Shown here: in pieces, positions 1 through 9,690 of the stretch
How positions within the stretch are numbered: the first letter of the stretch is position 1
Layout of the letters: each line of letters begins with the position of its first letter
DNA from: Sinimarinibacterium flocculans
GTDB taxonomy: Bacteria; Pseudomonadota; Gammaproteobacteria; Nevskiales; Nevskiaceae
Direction of reading: 5' to 3'
Length of the DNA stretch: 64,000 nt
NCBI RefSeq assembly: GCF_003201205.1
Contig: NZ_QICN01000001.1
Span: 682,001-746,000 of the forward strand
Made by a program: the position numbers and the translations under genes
Notes under the pieces: model-generated
What the model saw: only the letters and a program-made list of their open reading frames with translations
Told to the model about the DNA's origin: nothing
Database searches by the model: none

Positions 1-1
1 G

Positions 2-343
2 CAGACCCACGGCGTGGTCCTGGCCTCGGCTTTCTTCGAGCACGTTGAGCGCGATGGCCAGAACGTCATCCTGAAGTTTCAGCCGCAAACCCGGCAGACC
101 ATGCTGGCGGCATGTCTCTGGTCACGCTGGGTCGGACGTGACGGCGATGAGCTGTACTCGTTTGCAGCGATTACCGATGAGCCGCCGGCGGAAGTCGCAG
201 AGGCGGGTCATGATCGCTGCATCATTCCGATCAAGGCCGAGAACCTTGATGCCTGGCTGCAGCCGAATGGGGATACGGCGGCGATGCAGCGGATTCTCGA
301 TGATCGGGAGCGGCCCTATTACGAGCACCGGATCGCAGCCTGA
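2..343 (+). CDS. SOS response-associated (SRAP/YedK-like) protein, C-terminal part
   Basis: The reading frame is already open at the window edge and ends at a TGA, so only the C-terminal part of the protein is present. The segment with SFAAITDEPP followed by HDRCIIPIK and DAWLQP matches the second half of the SRAP fold (YedK/HMCES). There the conserved His of the HDRMP-type motif helps crosslink the protein to abasic sites in single-stranded DNA. The catalytic Cys2 lies before the window, so activity cannot be judged. A GTG at 14 could be read as a start, but upstream codons stay open and the family needs an N-terminal half, so I treat the gene as truncated by the window edge. The family assignment rests on these motifs only. 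Confidence 0.75.
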   Translation, partial: QTHGVVLASAFFEHVERDGQNVILKFQPQTRQTMLAACLWSRWVGRDGDELYSFAAITDEPPAEVAEAGHDRCIIPIKAENLDAWLQPNGDTAAMQRILDDRERPYYEHRIAA

Positions 344-440
344 CGAGGCTGCTCCGAACCAAAGAGCGCAGGTGCGCAGAGCGGGGCTCCCCGCTGCATG
401 ATCGGTCCCGAAATGACCTAGCGATTACCCAAAACAAGGA

Positions 441-462
441 AGCCCGATCGTGAAATCGGGCT
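441..462 (-). terminator. Rho-independent terminator of the tRNA operon
   Basis: An 8-bp perfect stem (AGCCCGAT/ATCGGGCT) with a 6-nt loop lies just downstream of tRNA-Glu on the minus strand. It is followed on that strand by the T-rich run TCCTTGTTTT. It would end the tRNA-Ala/tRNA-Glu transcript. Confidence 0.7.
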
Positions 463-478
463 AAGTTCTTGAATCATA

Positions 479-554
479 TGGCGTCCCCACGGGGATTCGA
501 ACCCCGGTTACCGCCGTGAAAGGGCGATGTCCTAGGCCTCTAGACGATGGGGAC
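479..554 (-). tRNA. tRNA-Glu (anticodon TTC)
   Basis: The minus strand folds as a 76-nt tRNA beginning GTCCCCATCG with an encoded CCA end. The anticodon loop CTTTCAC carries TTC, and the T arm contains the canonical GGTTCGAATCC. It is the second gene of a two-tRNA unit, about 120 nt behind tRNA-Ala, and is followed by a terminator hairpin. Confidence 0.95.
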
Positions 555-674
555 GAGGCAAACGGCTTGCGAAGGCCCTGGGGACATTCGCGATTGCCGG
601 ATCGGTGCACCGTGGGCAGCGCGGCTCGAGGCTGCGCCGGCTGCGGCTTGATCGTACAGACCCGGCAAACGATT

Positions 675-750
<76 letters not shown>

Positions 751-767
751 ACGCGCTAGGGGCGCGC

Positions 768-795
768 ATTATACCCAAACGTTTCTGGTTTGGAA
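768..795 (-). promoter_or_regulatory. Promoter of the tRNA-Ala/tRNA-Glu operon
   Basis: On the minus strand a perfect TATAAT -10 (768-773) is followed by a GC-rich discriminator (GCGCGCCCC), as in stringently controlled stable-RNA promoters. A weak -35, TTCCAA (790-795), lies 16 nt upstream. The -10 overlaps the TAA stop of the RNase T2 gene. Confidence 0.65.
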
Positions 796-1476
796 TGATT
801 TTTTTGGGCGTCGGCGAACGACGCGTCCGCGCACCGGCCGAATGTGTACCTCGGAGCGGCAGCGATCCTCGACATCCAGCCCGCAGGCACGGGGACGGAA
901 GTCACGATCGAGGCAGATGCGCACCTCGCGCAGCCAGCGTCCGCTGCACTGTACGGCCACGCTTTCGCGCGTGAGGCCGGGGGTCAGCTCGATGAAGCGA
1001 TTCTCGATGTCGCGCACGCTGGTGTGCATCGTCGTCTGCATGTCGCGGTACTCCGGCGGAACCACGACCGTTCGCCACGCACGTTCGACATTGAAGAAGT
1101 AGTCCTTCATGTCGAGGCCGCTGCAGGTGCCGTGCTTGCGCCACTGACCGTTGACCAGCGCGGCGCTCGGCATCAGCGGAGACATGCGCTCGATCAGCTC
1201 CTCGGGCACGCGCTCGCGCTGGCCGCAGGACTCCGGATAGCCGCGTTCGTGCTGCGGCCACAGCCCGTGCACGATGAAGCCGCGCGCCGTCTCGCACTGC
1301 TCGCTCGAAGGCTGGGCGCGGCAGAACTGCGGCGACCACGACAGGGCGAGGATCCAGTAGTCGAAGGCGCCAGGACGCTCCGACGATGCCGACCCGGCGC
1401 AGGCCGCCGCCGTCGCCAGGGCGACGATCGCGACCAGCGCTGCCTTCAGGCCTTTTGTCCGGCGAGGTAGAGCCAT
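769..1476 (-). CDS. Secreted ribonuclease T2 family protein
   Basis: This predicted 235-residue protein is an RNase T2-type endoribonuclease, which cleaves RNA through a 2',3'-cyclic phosphate. Both catalytic signatures are present: CAS I as FIVHGLWPQ with His70, and CAS II as WRKHGTC with Lys114 and His115. The family's cysteines are present as well. The N-terminus ([11 protein letters not shown] then a hydrophobic run ending AAACAG) is a signal peptide. Cys26 could be a lipidated residue, but the -3 residue is Ala, so a lipoprotein is only possible. The ATG at 1476 was chosen because it starts right before the signal peptide; longer frames run through ppsA. It overlaps the ppsA 3' end by 31 nt. 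Expected location is periplasm or outside the cell. The C-terminal tail is rich in Arg and Lys. Confidence 0.88.
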   Translation of the reverse strand: MALPRRTKGLKAALVAIVALATAAACAGSASSERPGAFDYWILALSWSPQFCRAQPSSEQCETARGFIVHGLWPQHERGYPESCGQRERVPEELIERMSPLMPSAALVNGQWRKHGTCSGLDMKDYFFNVERAWRTVVVPPEYRDMQTTMHTSVRDIENRFIELTPGLTRESVAVQCSGRWLREVRICLDRDFRPRACGLDVEDRCRSEVHIRPVRGRVVRRRPKKSFQTRNVWV

Positions 1477-3818
1477 GTTTCGACGACGGTGTCCGGGTTG
1501 AGCGACATCGACTCGATCCCCTGATCGAGCAGCCAGCGCGCGAGCGCCGGATGGTCGGACGGCCCCTGGCCGCAGATGCCGATGTACTTGCCGTGCTTGC
1601 GGCAGGCGCCGATGGCCATCGCGAGCATGGCCTTGACGGCTTCGTCGCGTTCGTCGAACAGGTGTGCGATCAGTCCGGAGTCGCGGTCCAGACCGAGCGT
1701 GAGCTGCGTCATGTCGTTCGAGCCGATCGAGAAACCGTCGAAGTACTCGAGGAAGCGTTCCGCGAGCACGGCGTTCGACGGCAGCTCGCACATCATGATG
1801 AGCTGCAGGCCGTTCTCGCCGCGCTTCAGACCGTTGTCGGCGAGGATGTCGACGACCTGTCGGGCTTCGTCCAGCGTGCGCACGAAGGGCACCATCACCT
1901 TGACGTTGGTCAGGCCCATCTCGTCGCGCACGTACTTCAGTGCACGGCATTCGAGCTCGAAGCAGGGACGGAAGGCCGGCGAGATGTAACGCGACGCACC
2001 GCGGAATCCGATCATCGGATTCTCCTCGTGCGGCTCGTAGCGCTGGCCGGCGATGAGATTGGCGTACTCGTTGGACTTGAAGTCCGACAGGCGCACGATC
2101 ACCGGCTCCGGCGCGAAAGCCGCCGCGATCGTGGCGACGCCCTCGGCCAGACGCTTGACGAAGTAGTCGATCGGGTTGCCGTAGGGCGCGATCATCGGAT
2201 CGATCAGGCGCCGCTCCTCCGGCGGCAGACGGTCGAGTTCGAGCAGTGCCTGCGGATGGATGCCGATCTGGCGGTTGATGATGAATTCCAGGCGCGCCAG
2301 ACCCACACCGCGGTGCGGCAGCGCGGCGAAGTCGAAGGCCTGCTCCGGCGTGCCGACGTTCATCATGATCTTGACCGGCACATCCGGCATCTTGTCGAGT
2401 GCCACCTCGTCGACCTGGAAGTCGACGTGGCCCTCGTAGATGTAGCCGGTATCGCCTTCGGCGCAGGACACGGTCACGGCGGCGCCATCGGCCAGCACCT
2501 GGGTGGCGTTGCCGCAGCCGACGACCGCCGGAATGCCGAGTTCGCGCGCGATGATCGCGGCGTGGCAGGTCCGACCGCCGCGGTTGGTCACGATCGCGCT
2601 CGCGCGCTTCATGATCGGCTCCCAGTCGGGATCGGTCATGTCCGTCACCAGCACGTCACCGGCCTGCACGCGGGTCATCTGCTCGATCGAGTCGAGGATG
2701 CGCACGGTGCCGGCGCCGACCTTCTGGCCGATCGCGCGGCCTTCGGTGAGCACGGTCCCCTTGTTCTTGAGCTTGTAGCGGCGCAGGACGTTGGTGCTCG
2801 CCCGCGATTTCACCGTTTCCGGACGCGCCTGCAGGATATACAGCTTGCCGTCGATGCCGTCCTTGCCCCATTCGATGTCCATCGGGCGGCCGTAGTGCGC
2901 CTCGATGATCAGGGCCTGCTGCGCCAGGGCCTGGACCTCGTCGTCATTCAGGCTGAAGCGACGACGCTCGGCGGCAGCCACCTCGACGAACTCCACCGTC
3001 TTGCCGAGCGTGCGGTCGGCCGTGTAGACCATCTTGCGCGCCTTCTCGCCGAGGTTGCGGCGCAGCACGGCCGGCCGCGAAGCCTTGAGGCCGGGCTTGT
3101 AGACATAGAACTCGTCCGGGTTGACCGCCCCCTGGACGACGGCTTCACCCAGCCCGTAGGACGCCGTGATGAACACCGCGTCCTGGAAGCCGGACTCGGT
3201 GTCCATCGTGAACATGACGCCGCTGGCGCCCTTGTCCGAGCGCACCATGCGCTGCACGCCGGCCGAAAGGGCCACGGCCGCGTGGTCGAAGCCGTGGTGC
3301 ACGCGGTACGCGATCGCGCGATCGTTGTAGAGCGAGGCAAAGACCTCCTTGATCGCGCTCAGGACGTTGTCGATGCCCTGGACGTTCAGGAAGGTCTCCT
3401 GCTGACCGGCGAAAGAGGCGTCCGGAAGGTCCTCTGCCGTCGCCGAGGAGCGCACTGCCACCGAGATGTCGGCGCCGGATTCCGCCACCAGCTGTTCGTA
3501 GTGGCTGCGGATGTCCGCTTCCAGCGCGGCGGGGAAGGGCGCCGCGCTCACCGCGGCGCGGATCGCGCTGCCGGTTTCGGCGAGCTTGCGCACGTCGTCG
3601 ACGTCGAGGCCGCCGAGCATGTCCTGGATGCGACCGGCAAGGTTCTCGTAGGCGAGAAACTCACGGTAGGCGTCCGCGGTGGTGGCAAAGCCGTTGGGCA
3701 CGCTCACGCCGGAGGCGGCGAGGCTGCGGATCATCTCGCCGAGCGAGGCATTCTTGCCGCCGACCGTCTCGACATCGTGCATGCCCAGCGCGGAGTACCA
3801 CAAAACCGTCTTGCTCAT
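1446..3818 (-). CDS. ppsA: Phosphoenolpyruvate synthase
   Basis: This 790-residue cytoplasmic enzyme makes phosphoenolpyruvate from pyruvate and ATP for gluconeogenesis. Visible parts are the N-terminal ATP-grasp domain, the swivelling phosphohistidine domain with GGRTCHAAI (catalytic His419, preceded by the regulatory Thr417), and the C-terminal PEP/pyruvate TIM barrel with GSNDMTQL and CGQGPSD. The length matches the E. coli enzyme. It diverges from ppsR at 3889, its dedicated kinase/phosphorylase, which in this family acts on the Thr two residues before the catalytic His. The stop codon lies inside the start region of the RNase T2 gene. Confidence 0.97.
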   Translation of the reverse strand: MSKTVLWYSALGMHDVETVGGKNASLGEMIRSLAASGVSVPNGFATTADAYREFLAYENLAGRIQDMLGGLDVDDVRKLAETGSAIRAAVSAAPFPAALEADIRSHYEQLVAESGADISVAVRSSATAEDLPDASFAGQQETFLNVQGIDNVLSAIKEVFASLYNDRAIAYRVHHGFDHAAVALSAGVQRMVRSDKGASGVMFTMDTESGFQDAVFITASYGLGEAVVQGAVNPDEFYVYKPGLKASRPAVLRRNLGEKARKMVYTADRTLGKTVEFVEVAAAERRRFSLNDDEVQALAQQALIIEAHYGRPMDIEWGKDGIDGKLYILQARPETVKSRASTNVLRRYKLKNKGTVLTEGRAIGQKVGAGTVRILDSIEQMTRVQAGDVLVTDMTDPDWEPIMKRASAIVTNRGGRTCHAAIIARELGIPAVVGCGNATQVLADGAAVTVSCAEGDTGYIYEGHVDFQVDEVALDKMPDVPVKIMMNVGTPEQAFDFAALPHRGVGLARLEFIINRQIGIHPQALLELDRLPPEERRLIDPMIAPYGNPIDYFVKRLAEGVATIAAAFAPEPVIVRLSDFKSNEYANLIAGQRYEPHEENPMIGFRGASRYISPAFRPCFELECRALKYVRDEMGLTNVKVMVPFVRTLDEARQVVDILADNGLKRGENGLQLIMMCELPSNAVLAERFLEYFDGFSIGSNDMTQLTLGLDRDSGLIAHLFDERDEAVKAMLAMAIGACRKHGKYIGICGQGPSDHPALARWLLDQGIESMSLNPDTVVETWLYLAGQKA

Positions 3819-3888
3819 TCGCTACGTCAGTCCCGCTTGCAGGTAAAGTGAACGGACCGCGGCCGCGCCGCGTCCGCATGCCCTGAAT

Positions 3889-4722
3889 ATGACTCTTGCA
3901 CGTCCCGTTTTCTTCGTGTCCGACGGTACCGGCATCACGGCCGAGACCCTGGGCAACACGCTGCTGACGCAGTTCGATGGCCTGGAGTTCGACAAGACCA
4001 CGCTGCCATTCGTCAACACCGCGGAACGTGCGAAAAACACCGTGGACTATATCAATTTCGTCGGCCAGCAGACGGGGCACCGACCCCTGGTCTTCAGCAC
4101 CACCGTGAGCGATGAGGTCCGCACGATGCTGCGGCAGGTCGACGGTTTGTTCATGGATCTGTTCGACCTGTTCATCCACGAGATGGAGCGCGAACTCAAG
4201 CTCGGCTCGACGCATGCGCAAGGGCGGGCCCATGGCGTCGCCGACAGGCGCCGCTACGACGAGCGCATCGAGGCGGTGCACTACGCGATGGAGCACGACG
4301 ACGGCGCCTCGACCCGCGACCTGACGCGCGCCGATCTGATCCTGATCGCGCCCTCACGCTGCGGCAAGACGCCGACCAGCATGTACCTCGCCCTGCAGCA
4401 CGGCCTGTACTCGACCAACTTTCCGCTGACGGTGGACGACCTCGAGCAGCTGCGGCTGCCGCTCGCACTCAAGGGGCTCGAGGCGCGCTGTTTCGGGCTC
4501 ACCTCGGACCCGGAACGCCTCGCGCAGGTGCGCAGCGAGCGGCGACCCGGCTCGCGTTACGCGTCCCTGGAGCAGTGCGCGTACGAGCTGCGCCAGGCCG
4601 AGCAGCTGTATCGCCGCCGCGGCATTCCCTACGTCAACTCGGCGAGCATGTCGATCGAGGAGATCGCGACCGTGGTGCTGCAGGAAAAGCACCTGCGCAA
4701 ACACGGCTATCCGGGCGCGTAG
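3889..4722 (+). CDS. ppsR: PEP synthase regulatory protein (kinase/pyrophosphorylase, DUF299)
   Basis: This 277-residue protein begins with the DUF299 signature RPVFFVSDGTGITAETLG and carries the P-loop-like segment APSRCGKTPTSMYLA near residue 160. Members reversibly inactivate PEP synthase by ADP-dependent threonine phosphorylation and reactivate it by Pi-dependent removal. The target enzyme is encoded divergently 70 nt away, which fits the role. The ATG at 3889 gives the conventional start; the spacer holds a GC-rich inverted repeat but no promoter I can name. Confidence 0.95.
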   Translation: MTLARPVFFVSDGTGITAETLGNTLLTQFDGLEFDKTTLPFVNTAERAKNTVDYINFVGQQTGHRPLVFSTTVSDEVRTMLRQVDGLFMDLFDLFIHEMERELKLGSTHAQGRAHGVADRRRYDERIEAVHYAMEHDDGASTRDLTRADLILIAPSRCGKTPTSMYLALQHGLYSTNFPLTVDDLEQLRLPLALKGLEARCFGLTSDPERLAQVRSERRPGSRYASLEQCAYELRQAEQLYRRRGIPYVNSASMSIEEIATVVLQEKHLRKHGYPGA

Positions 4723-4863
4723 CGCGCGGCGTCACGGTCCGGCAACCATCCGGCAGTAAACTCGCCACATTCTGGGAGAGCCTGTACCTGTTGCCGGGTG
4801 ATGCGCCGTTGACGGCGTACCGGGGTCGTGCGTGGCCGTCCCGCCCTTTCTCGAGTACACGCC

Positions 4864-6570
4864 ATGTCCGCACCGCGCCAGCGCAAGCCCCGTACCGTCA
4901 CACTCAGCCGCCGCGACTTCCTGCGTCGCGCCACCCTGGGATCGGCCGCCGTCGGAAGTCTGGGCCTGCTGCCCGGCTGCGGCTCCAGCGACGAGGCCGG
5001 GGGTCGCGCGCCCGGCGGCGGCACGGCCGAGTTCCGGCACGGCGTGGCCAGCGGCGATCCACTCGTCGACCGCGTGATCCTGTGGACGCGGGTCAGCGGC
5101 ATCGACGGCGGCAGCGTCGAGGTGGACTACGAGATCTGGGCGGACGCGGCCCTGAGCCAGCCGGTGGGCGGCGGCTCGACGCGGACCGACGCGGATCGCG
5201 ACTACACGGTCAAGGTCGACGCCACGGGTCTGCAGCCGGGCACGACCTACTACTACCGGTTCAAGGCGGGCGATGTCGCCTCGCCGGTCGGGCGCACGCG
5301 CACGGCGCCGCAAGGTGCGACGGCGCGGCTGCGCATCGGCGTCGCCTCGTGCTCGAGCCTCGCGCACGGTCTGTTCAATGCCTACAGACGGCTGGCCGAA
5401 CGCGCGGATCTGGACGTGGTCCTGCACCTGGGCGACTACATCTACGAATACGGCAGCGGCGAGTACGGCAGCTTCCGGCCCTATGAGCCCGCCAGCGAGA
5501 TTCTCACGCTCGAGGACTACCGCACGCGATACGGCCAGTACCGTCTCGACGCCGACCTGCAGGCCCTGCATCGCCAGCATCCGGTCGTCGCCATCTGGGA
5601 CGATCACGAGACGGCCGACAATTCCTGGCGCGACGGCGCCAACAACCACACGGAAGGCGACGAGGGCCTGTGGCAGCAGCGCAAGGCCTGGGCGATCCAG
5701 GCGTACCACGAGTGGTTGCCGATCCGGACGGTCGATCCGGCGCGACCCGAACGCATCTATCGCGACTTCCGTTACGGCGATCTGGCCGACATCGTGATGC
5801 TGGATACGCGCATCATCGGCCGTGACCTGCAGGCCGGCCTGACCGACGCGGCGTCGATCAACGACGCCGAACGCGCATTGCTGGGAACCGAGCAGCTTGG
5901 CTGGCTCGGCGAGCGGCTGGGTGCGAGCACGGCGACCTGGCAGGTGCTCGGGCAACAGGTGATGTTCGGCCAGCTCCGCATCCCCAGCCTGCCGGAGTTG
6001 TCGGTGCTGACCGGGATTGCGGTCGAACAATTGCAGGCCTTGCTGCAGTCGCTGCCCGTCGTCAGCACCGGCGGCCTGATCATCAACACCGACCAGTGGG
6101 ACGGCTATCGCGCCGAGCGCGCACGCGTATTCGATCTGCTGGAGTCGCTGCAGGTGCCGAATCCGGTGGTACTGACCGGCGACATCCACACCTCCTGGTG
6201 CATGGACCTGTCGCGTGATCCGGCCAACCCGCTGGTCTACAGCCCGATCGACGGCAGCGGATCGCTGGGGGTCGAGTTCGTCTGTACCTCGGTCACCTCG
6301 CCCGGCCTCGACGCGCTCAACGACCTGACGCCGCTGCTGCGGCTGCTCAATCCGCACATCAAGTACGTCGATCTCGCGCGCAAGGGTTATCTGCTGCTCG
6401 ACATCACGCCCGAGCGCCTGACCGGCGAGCACTGGTACGTGGACGCGATCGATCGCGCCGATGCCGGCGAAGCCTTCGGCACGGCGTATGCCGTGGAAGC
6501 CGGCAGCCGCCGTCTGATCGCCGGCGAGCAGACGCAGCCGAAGCCGGACGCACCGCCGCTGGCGCCGTAG
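4864..6570 (+). CDS. Tat-exported PhoD-like alkaline phosphatase/phosphodiesterase
   Basis: This 568-residue protein belongs to the PhoD family of metal-dependent phosphatases. The N-terminus has a twin-arginine signal (SRRDFLRRA, residues 15-23) followed by a hydrophobic stretch, so export of the folded enzyme is expected. A fibronectin-like PhoD_N domain ([18 protein letters not shown]) precedes the metallophosphatase core. That core shows [19 protein letters not shown], an LDTR motif and LTGDIHTSW, which hold the metal-ligating Asp, His and Asn. I chose the ATG at 4864 because it places the Tat motif at the proper distance; an earlier in-frame start at 4828 only lengthens the leader. It stands alone ahead of recR. 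The natural substrate is unknown. Confidence 0.9.
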   Translation: MSAPRQRKPRTVTLSRRDFLRRATLGSAAVGSLGLLPGCGSSDEAGGRAPGGGTAEFRHGVASGDPLVDRVILWTRVSGIDGGSVEVDYEIWADAALSQPVGGGSTRTDADRDYTVKVDATGLQPGTTYYYRFKAGDVASPVGRTRTAPQGATARLRIGVASCSSLAHGLFNAYRRLAERADLDVVLHLGDYIYEYGSGEYGSFRPYEPASEILTLEDYRTRYGQYRLDADLQALHRQHPVVAIWDDHETADNSWRDGANNHTEGDEGLWQQRKAWAIQAYHEWLPIRTVDPARPERIYRDFRYGDLADIVMLDTRIIGRDLQAGLTDAASINDAERALLGTEQLGWLGERLGASTATWQVLGQQVMFGQLRIPSLPELSVLTGIAVEQLQALLQSLPVVSTGGLIINTDQWDGYRAERARVFDLLESLQVPNPVVLTGDIHTSWCMDLSRDPANPLVYSPIDGSGSLGVEFVCTSVTSPGLDALNDLTPLLRLLNPHIKYVDLARKGYLLLDITPERLTGEHWYVDAIDRADAGEAFGTAYAVEAGSRRLIAGEQTQPKPDAPPLAP

Positions 6571-6611
6571 GTCCGCGTCCGCCGACGGCGGCGAACGGCT
6601 ATGCTTGCGCG

Positions 6612-7211
6612 GTGACTCCGTATTCCCCGCGCCTGACGCGCCTGATCGAAGCCCTGCGCCGCCTGCCCGGCGTCGGCCCCAAGTCCGCACAGCGCATGGC
6701 CTTTCACCTGCTGGAGCGCGAGCGCGATGGCGCGCGCGCGCTGGGTGCCGCGCTCGTCGATGCGCTCGACAACATCGGCCGCTGCGAACAGTGCCGCATG
6801 TTCTGCGAAGACCAGGCCTGCCGCTACTGCAGCGCGCAGCGGGCCGAGACCGGGCAGCTGTGCATCGTCGAAGGGCCGGCGGATCTGGTCGCGATCGAAC
6901 AGAACACGCCGTATCGCGGGCGCTATTTCGTGCTGATGGGGCGGCTGTCGCCGATTGACGGCGTCGGTCCCGAGGAACTCGGCCTCCCGCGGCTGGGCGC
7001 GATGCTCGACGCCGGTTGGGTGCGCGAGCTGATCCTCGCCACCAATCCGACGGTCGAGGGCGAGGCGACGGCCTACTACCTGGCCGAGATGGGCCGCGCG
7101 CGCGACATCCGCGTGACGCGTATCGCCCACGGTGTGCCGATGGGCGGCGAGCTCGAGTATGTGGACGCCGGCACGCTTGCGCATGCCCTGTCGGGCCGCA
7201 GGAGCCTCTGA
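6612..7211 (+). CDS. recR: Recombination protein RecR
   Basis: This 199-residue protein is the RecR clamp of the RecFOR pathway, which loads RecA at single-strand gaps. The N-terminal helix-hairpin-helix ([15 protein letters not shown]), a C4 zinc finger (Cys58, Cys61, Cys70, Cys73) and a Toprim domain ([13 protein letters not shown] through [13 protein letters not shown]) follow in the normal order and length. The start is a GTG at 6612, the only candidate placing [15 protein letters not shown] at the N-terminus. dnaX and the ybaB homologue, often linked to recR, are not beside it here. Confidence 0.96.
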   Translation: MTPYSPRLTRLIEALRRLPGVGPKSAQRMAFHLLERERDGARALGAALVDALDNIGRCEQCRMFCEDQACRYCSAQRAETGQLCIVEGPADLVAIEQNTPYRGRYFVLMGRLSPIDGVGPEELGLPRLGAMLDAGWVRELILATNPTVEGEATAYYLAEMGRARDIRVTRIAHGVPMGGELEYVDAGTLAHALSGRRSL

Positions 7212-7239
7212 GCAGCCGGCCTGGAGTGCTTGTGCGCCG

Positions 7240-7575
7240 TCAGCTCAGCAGCGTGTCGATCTTCGCCGCGCAGATGAAATCGTTCTCGCTGAGACCGTCC
7301 ACCGCATGTGTCGAGTACCGCACGCTGGCGTTCTTGTAGCCGAAGCTGATGTCCGGGTGATGGTCCTGCGTATGGGCGATCCAGGCGACGGCGTTGACGA
7401 AGGCGGTGGTCTGCCAGTAGTTGTCGAAGCTGAAGTTGCCGGCGATCGCCTTGCCGTCCTCGACGATGCGCCAGCGTTCGTGAAGCTGCTTGCGCAGCGT
7501 CGTCGCGGCCGCGAGGTCGAGTGGCGGCACGCCGCCTTCGCAGGGGACGCAGTGCTTCTTGCTGAGATCGGACAT
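7240..7575 (-). CDS. phhB: 4a-hydroxytetrahydrobiopterin dehydratase
   Basis: This 111-residue protein matches pterin-4a-carbinolamine dehydratase (PCD/DCoH), which regenerates the pterin cofactor after aromatic amino-acid hydroxylation. The active-site segment IAHTQDHHPDISFGYKN, with the HHP motif, and the downstream SVRYSTHAVDGLSENDF are diagnostic. The ATG at 7575 fits the family length; longer frames overlap the next gene. No phenylalanine hydroxylase is encoded nearby, so the physiological partner is not shown by this window. Confidence 0.93.
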   Translation of the reverse strand: MSDLSKKHCVPCEGGVPPLDLAAATTLRKQLHERWRIVEDGKAIAGNFSFDNYWQTTAFVNAVAWIAHTQDHHPDISFGYKNASVRYSTHAVDGLSENDFICAAKIDTLLS

Positions 7576-7604
7576 GTCGCGGCCTGAAGGTGGGGGGCGC
7601 CAGT

Positions 7605-8765
7605 TTAGCCCCTGAGCGCAGTTTCCAAGTCTGCGCGCAGATCGTCGAAGTCCTCGATGCCGACCGACAGGCGGCACAGCGTGTCGCTGATGCCCAGTTG
7701 CGCGCGCGCGTCCGCGGGCACGCTGGCGTGCGTCATGATCGCCGGGTGCTCGATCAGGCTCTCGACGCCGCCGAGCGATTCGGCGAGGGCGAACAGCTCG
7801 CAGCGTTCGAGAAAGCGCCGGGCGTCGTCCAGTCCTCCGTTGAGTTCGATCGAGATCATGCCGCCGAAGCCGCGCGGCATCTGGCGTCGGGCAAGCGCGT
7901 GCTGCGGGTGCGACGGCAGGCCGGGGTAGTGGACACGCGCGACCTTCGGATGCGCCTCCAGCCATGCGGCGAGCGCGAGCGCGTTCTCGCAGTGCCGCTG
8001 CATGCGTACCGCCAGCGTCTTGACGCCGCGCAGCGCAAGAAAGCTGTCGAAGGGCCCGGCAACCGCGCCGACGGCGTTCTGCAGGAAAGCCAGGCGCTCG
8101 GCCAGCTCGGCATGCCCGCCGACGATCAGCAGCCCGTTGACGACGTCCGAGTGTCCGTTGATGTACTTGGTGGCCGAGTGCATCACCAGGTCGAAGCCGT
8201 GCTCGAGCGGACGCTGCAGGAAGGGGCTCGCGAAAGTGTTGTCGGCGGCTGCGAGCACGCCGTGGCGTTTCGCGATCTCCGCGATCGCCGATAGGTCGGC
8301 GAGCTTGAGCATGGGGTTTGACGGCGTTTCCACCCAGATCAGGCGGGTCTGCGGCGTGATGGCCGCCTCCACGTTCTTCGGCTCGCGCAGGTCGACGTAG
8401 CTGAAACGCAGGCCGGCGCTCTTCTCGCGCACGCGCGCGAACAGCCTGTAGGTGCCGCCATACATGTCGTCGGAGGCGATGACGTGCGCGCCCGGTTCGA
8501 GCGTATCGAGCAGCGTCGCCGTCGCCGCCAGGCCGGATGCGAAGGAGAAGCCGCGCGTGCCGGACTCGAGGTCGGCGACGCAGCGTTCGAAGGCGAAGCG
8601 CGTGGGGTTGTGCGTTCGCGAATACTCGTAGCCCTTGTGGACGCCGGGGCTGTCCTGGACGTAGGTCGAGGTGGCGTAGATCGGCGGCATGACCGCGCCG
8701 GTCGTCGGATCCGGCGCCTGTCCGGCGTGGATGCAGCGTGTCGCGAATCGGGTCTCGGCGTTCAT
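7605..8765 (-). CDS. Cys/Met metabolism PLP enzyme (cystathionine gamma-synthase/gamma-lyase type)
   Basis: This 386-residue enzyme is of the trans-sulfuration family. The PLP-binding lysine is Lys200 in [13 protein letters not shown], and [24 protein letters not shown] and SFASGLAA are conserved landmarks. Gamma-synthase, gamma-lyase and beta-lyase cannot be separated safely by eye. A cystathionine beta-synthase lies about 0.9 kb upstream on the same strand, which favours cystathionine gamma-lyase in a reverse trans-sulfuration route from homocysteine to cysteine. That assignment is inference from neighbours. The ATG at 8765 precedes the standard N-terminus ([13 protein letters not shown]). 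Confidence 0.9.
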   Translation of the reverse strand: MNAETRFATRCIHAGQAPDPTTGAVMPPIYATSTYVQDSPGVHKGYEYSRTHNPTRFAFERCVADLESGTRGFSFASGLAATATLLDTLEPGAHVIASDDMYGGTYRLFARVREKSAGLRFSYVDLREPKNVEAAITPQTRLIWVETPSNPMLKLADLSAIAEIAKRHGVLAAADNTFASPFLQRPLEHGFDLVMHSATKYINGHSDVVNGLLIVGGHAELAERLAFLQNAVGAVAGPFDSFLALRGVKTLAVRMQRHCENALALAAWLEAHPKVARVHYPGLPSHPQHALARRQMPRGFGGMISIELNGGLDDARRFLERCELFALAESLGGVESLIEHPAIMTHASVPADARAQLGISDTLCRLSVGIEDFDDLRADLETALRG

Positions 8766-8826
8766 GGTGCGGTATTCCTCGATGAGGCGGTCCGTGGCGT
8801 CGGCCGGTGCGTTCCGGCAGCCGGCA

Positions 8827-9678
8827 TCACCCCTGATAGGTCCTGGCCGTCAGGGCGATGTCGGTCGCGAGGCTGCGCACGGCCATGACCAGGAAGGTGC
8901 TGAGGTCGGAATCCTCGCCGTAGTTCGCGGAGTGCAGGTTGGCGACGCGGCCGTCGCGCACGAACTGGAAGGCGCTGCCCCACTTCTCCTCGCGCTGACG
9001 GTCGTAGACCGCGATCGGCATGCCGCCGTGCTGCTTGAGCAGCGAGAAGCACGGTATGTCGGTGTAGCCGTCGCCGACGAAGATCATCTGGCTCAGCGGC
9101 ACACGCAGGCGGTCTGCCGGCAGCTTGCGATTGACCTCGAAAGGCTTGCCGCGGTGCTGCGCGCCGACCAGGCCCTTCTGCACGTGGAACAGGTACCGCG
9201 TCTTGTCGGTGAAGCTGATGATGCGGCGGGGAAAACTGGCGTGGCCCTGTTCGTCGTAGTGAAACTCCGAGGCCCAGAGGTCGGTGAGTTCGTGCGCGAT
9301 GCGGGTATGCCGGAGCACGTCGCCGATGCCGCTGGAAATCACGTAGAACTCGACCTTCACGCTCGGATTGGCTTCCCGGGCGGCCGAACGCAGGCGAGGG
9401 AACAGGGTCTCGACGCCGGGGTGCAGCGGCGCCTCGCGGCCCCATTGCGCGAGCCGCTCGCGGGTGATCGGCGGCAGCCGTCCGTCGCGGGCGGCGGCGA
9501 TCATCTCGTGCAGGTAGGCCGGAACGGGGTCCCAGTCGTCGCGGGTGATCAGGGGGTCGACACGTTCCTTCCAGAAGCGGCCGACATCGTCGAGCCCGCA
9601 GTGCCGCAGAAAGCCGCTGGTCGTGTCCGGGGCGAGCGTGTCGTCGAAGTCGAAGACGACCGCGATGGTCTCGTGCAT
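8827..9678 (-). CDS. HAD-superfamily phosphatase
   Basis: This 283-residue protein begins with the HAD motif [14 protein letters not shown] (Asp10 nucleophile, Asp12 acid/base). A later [12 protein letters not shown] segment is motif IV, supplying the Mg-binding acidic residues. The cap region is large and helical. It lies between the cystathionine beta-synthase and the Cys/Met PLP enzyme on the same strand, 12 nt after the former, so co-transcription is likely. The substrate is unknown, and a phosphoserine- or small-metabolite phosphatase would be only a guess. Confidence 0.85.
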   Translation of the reverse strand: MHETIAVVFDFDDTLAPDTTSGFLRHCGLDDVGRFWKERVDPLITRDDWDPVPAYLHEMIAAARDGRLPPITRERLAQWGREAPLHPGVETLFPRLRSAAREANPSVKVEFYVISSGIGDVLRHTRIAHELTDLWASEFHYDEQGHASFPRRIISFTDKTRYLFHVQKGLVGAQHRGKPFEVNRKLPADRLRVPLSQMIFVGDGYTDIPCFSLLKQHGGMPIAVYDRQREEKWGSAFQFVRDGRVANLHSANYGEDSDLSTFLVMAVRSLATDIALTARTYQG

Positions 9679-9690
9679 CGTGAAAGGCTA

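Noticed and set aside
769-1476. RNase T2 as a definite lipoprotein
   Set aside because: The -3 residue before Cys26 is Ala and the box is weak; ordinary Sec cleavage is equally likely.
1386-3851. Very long open frame antisense to ppsA (821 codons)
   Set aside because: It is the complement of a well-conserved gene in GC-rich DNA, has Arg/His/Asp-biased composition and no domain. The same applies to long frames opposite acnA, orn/cbs, pspF and dnaK.
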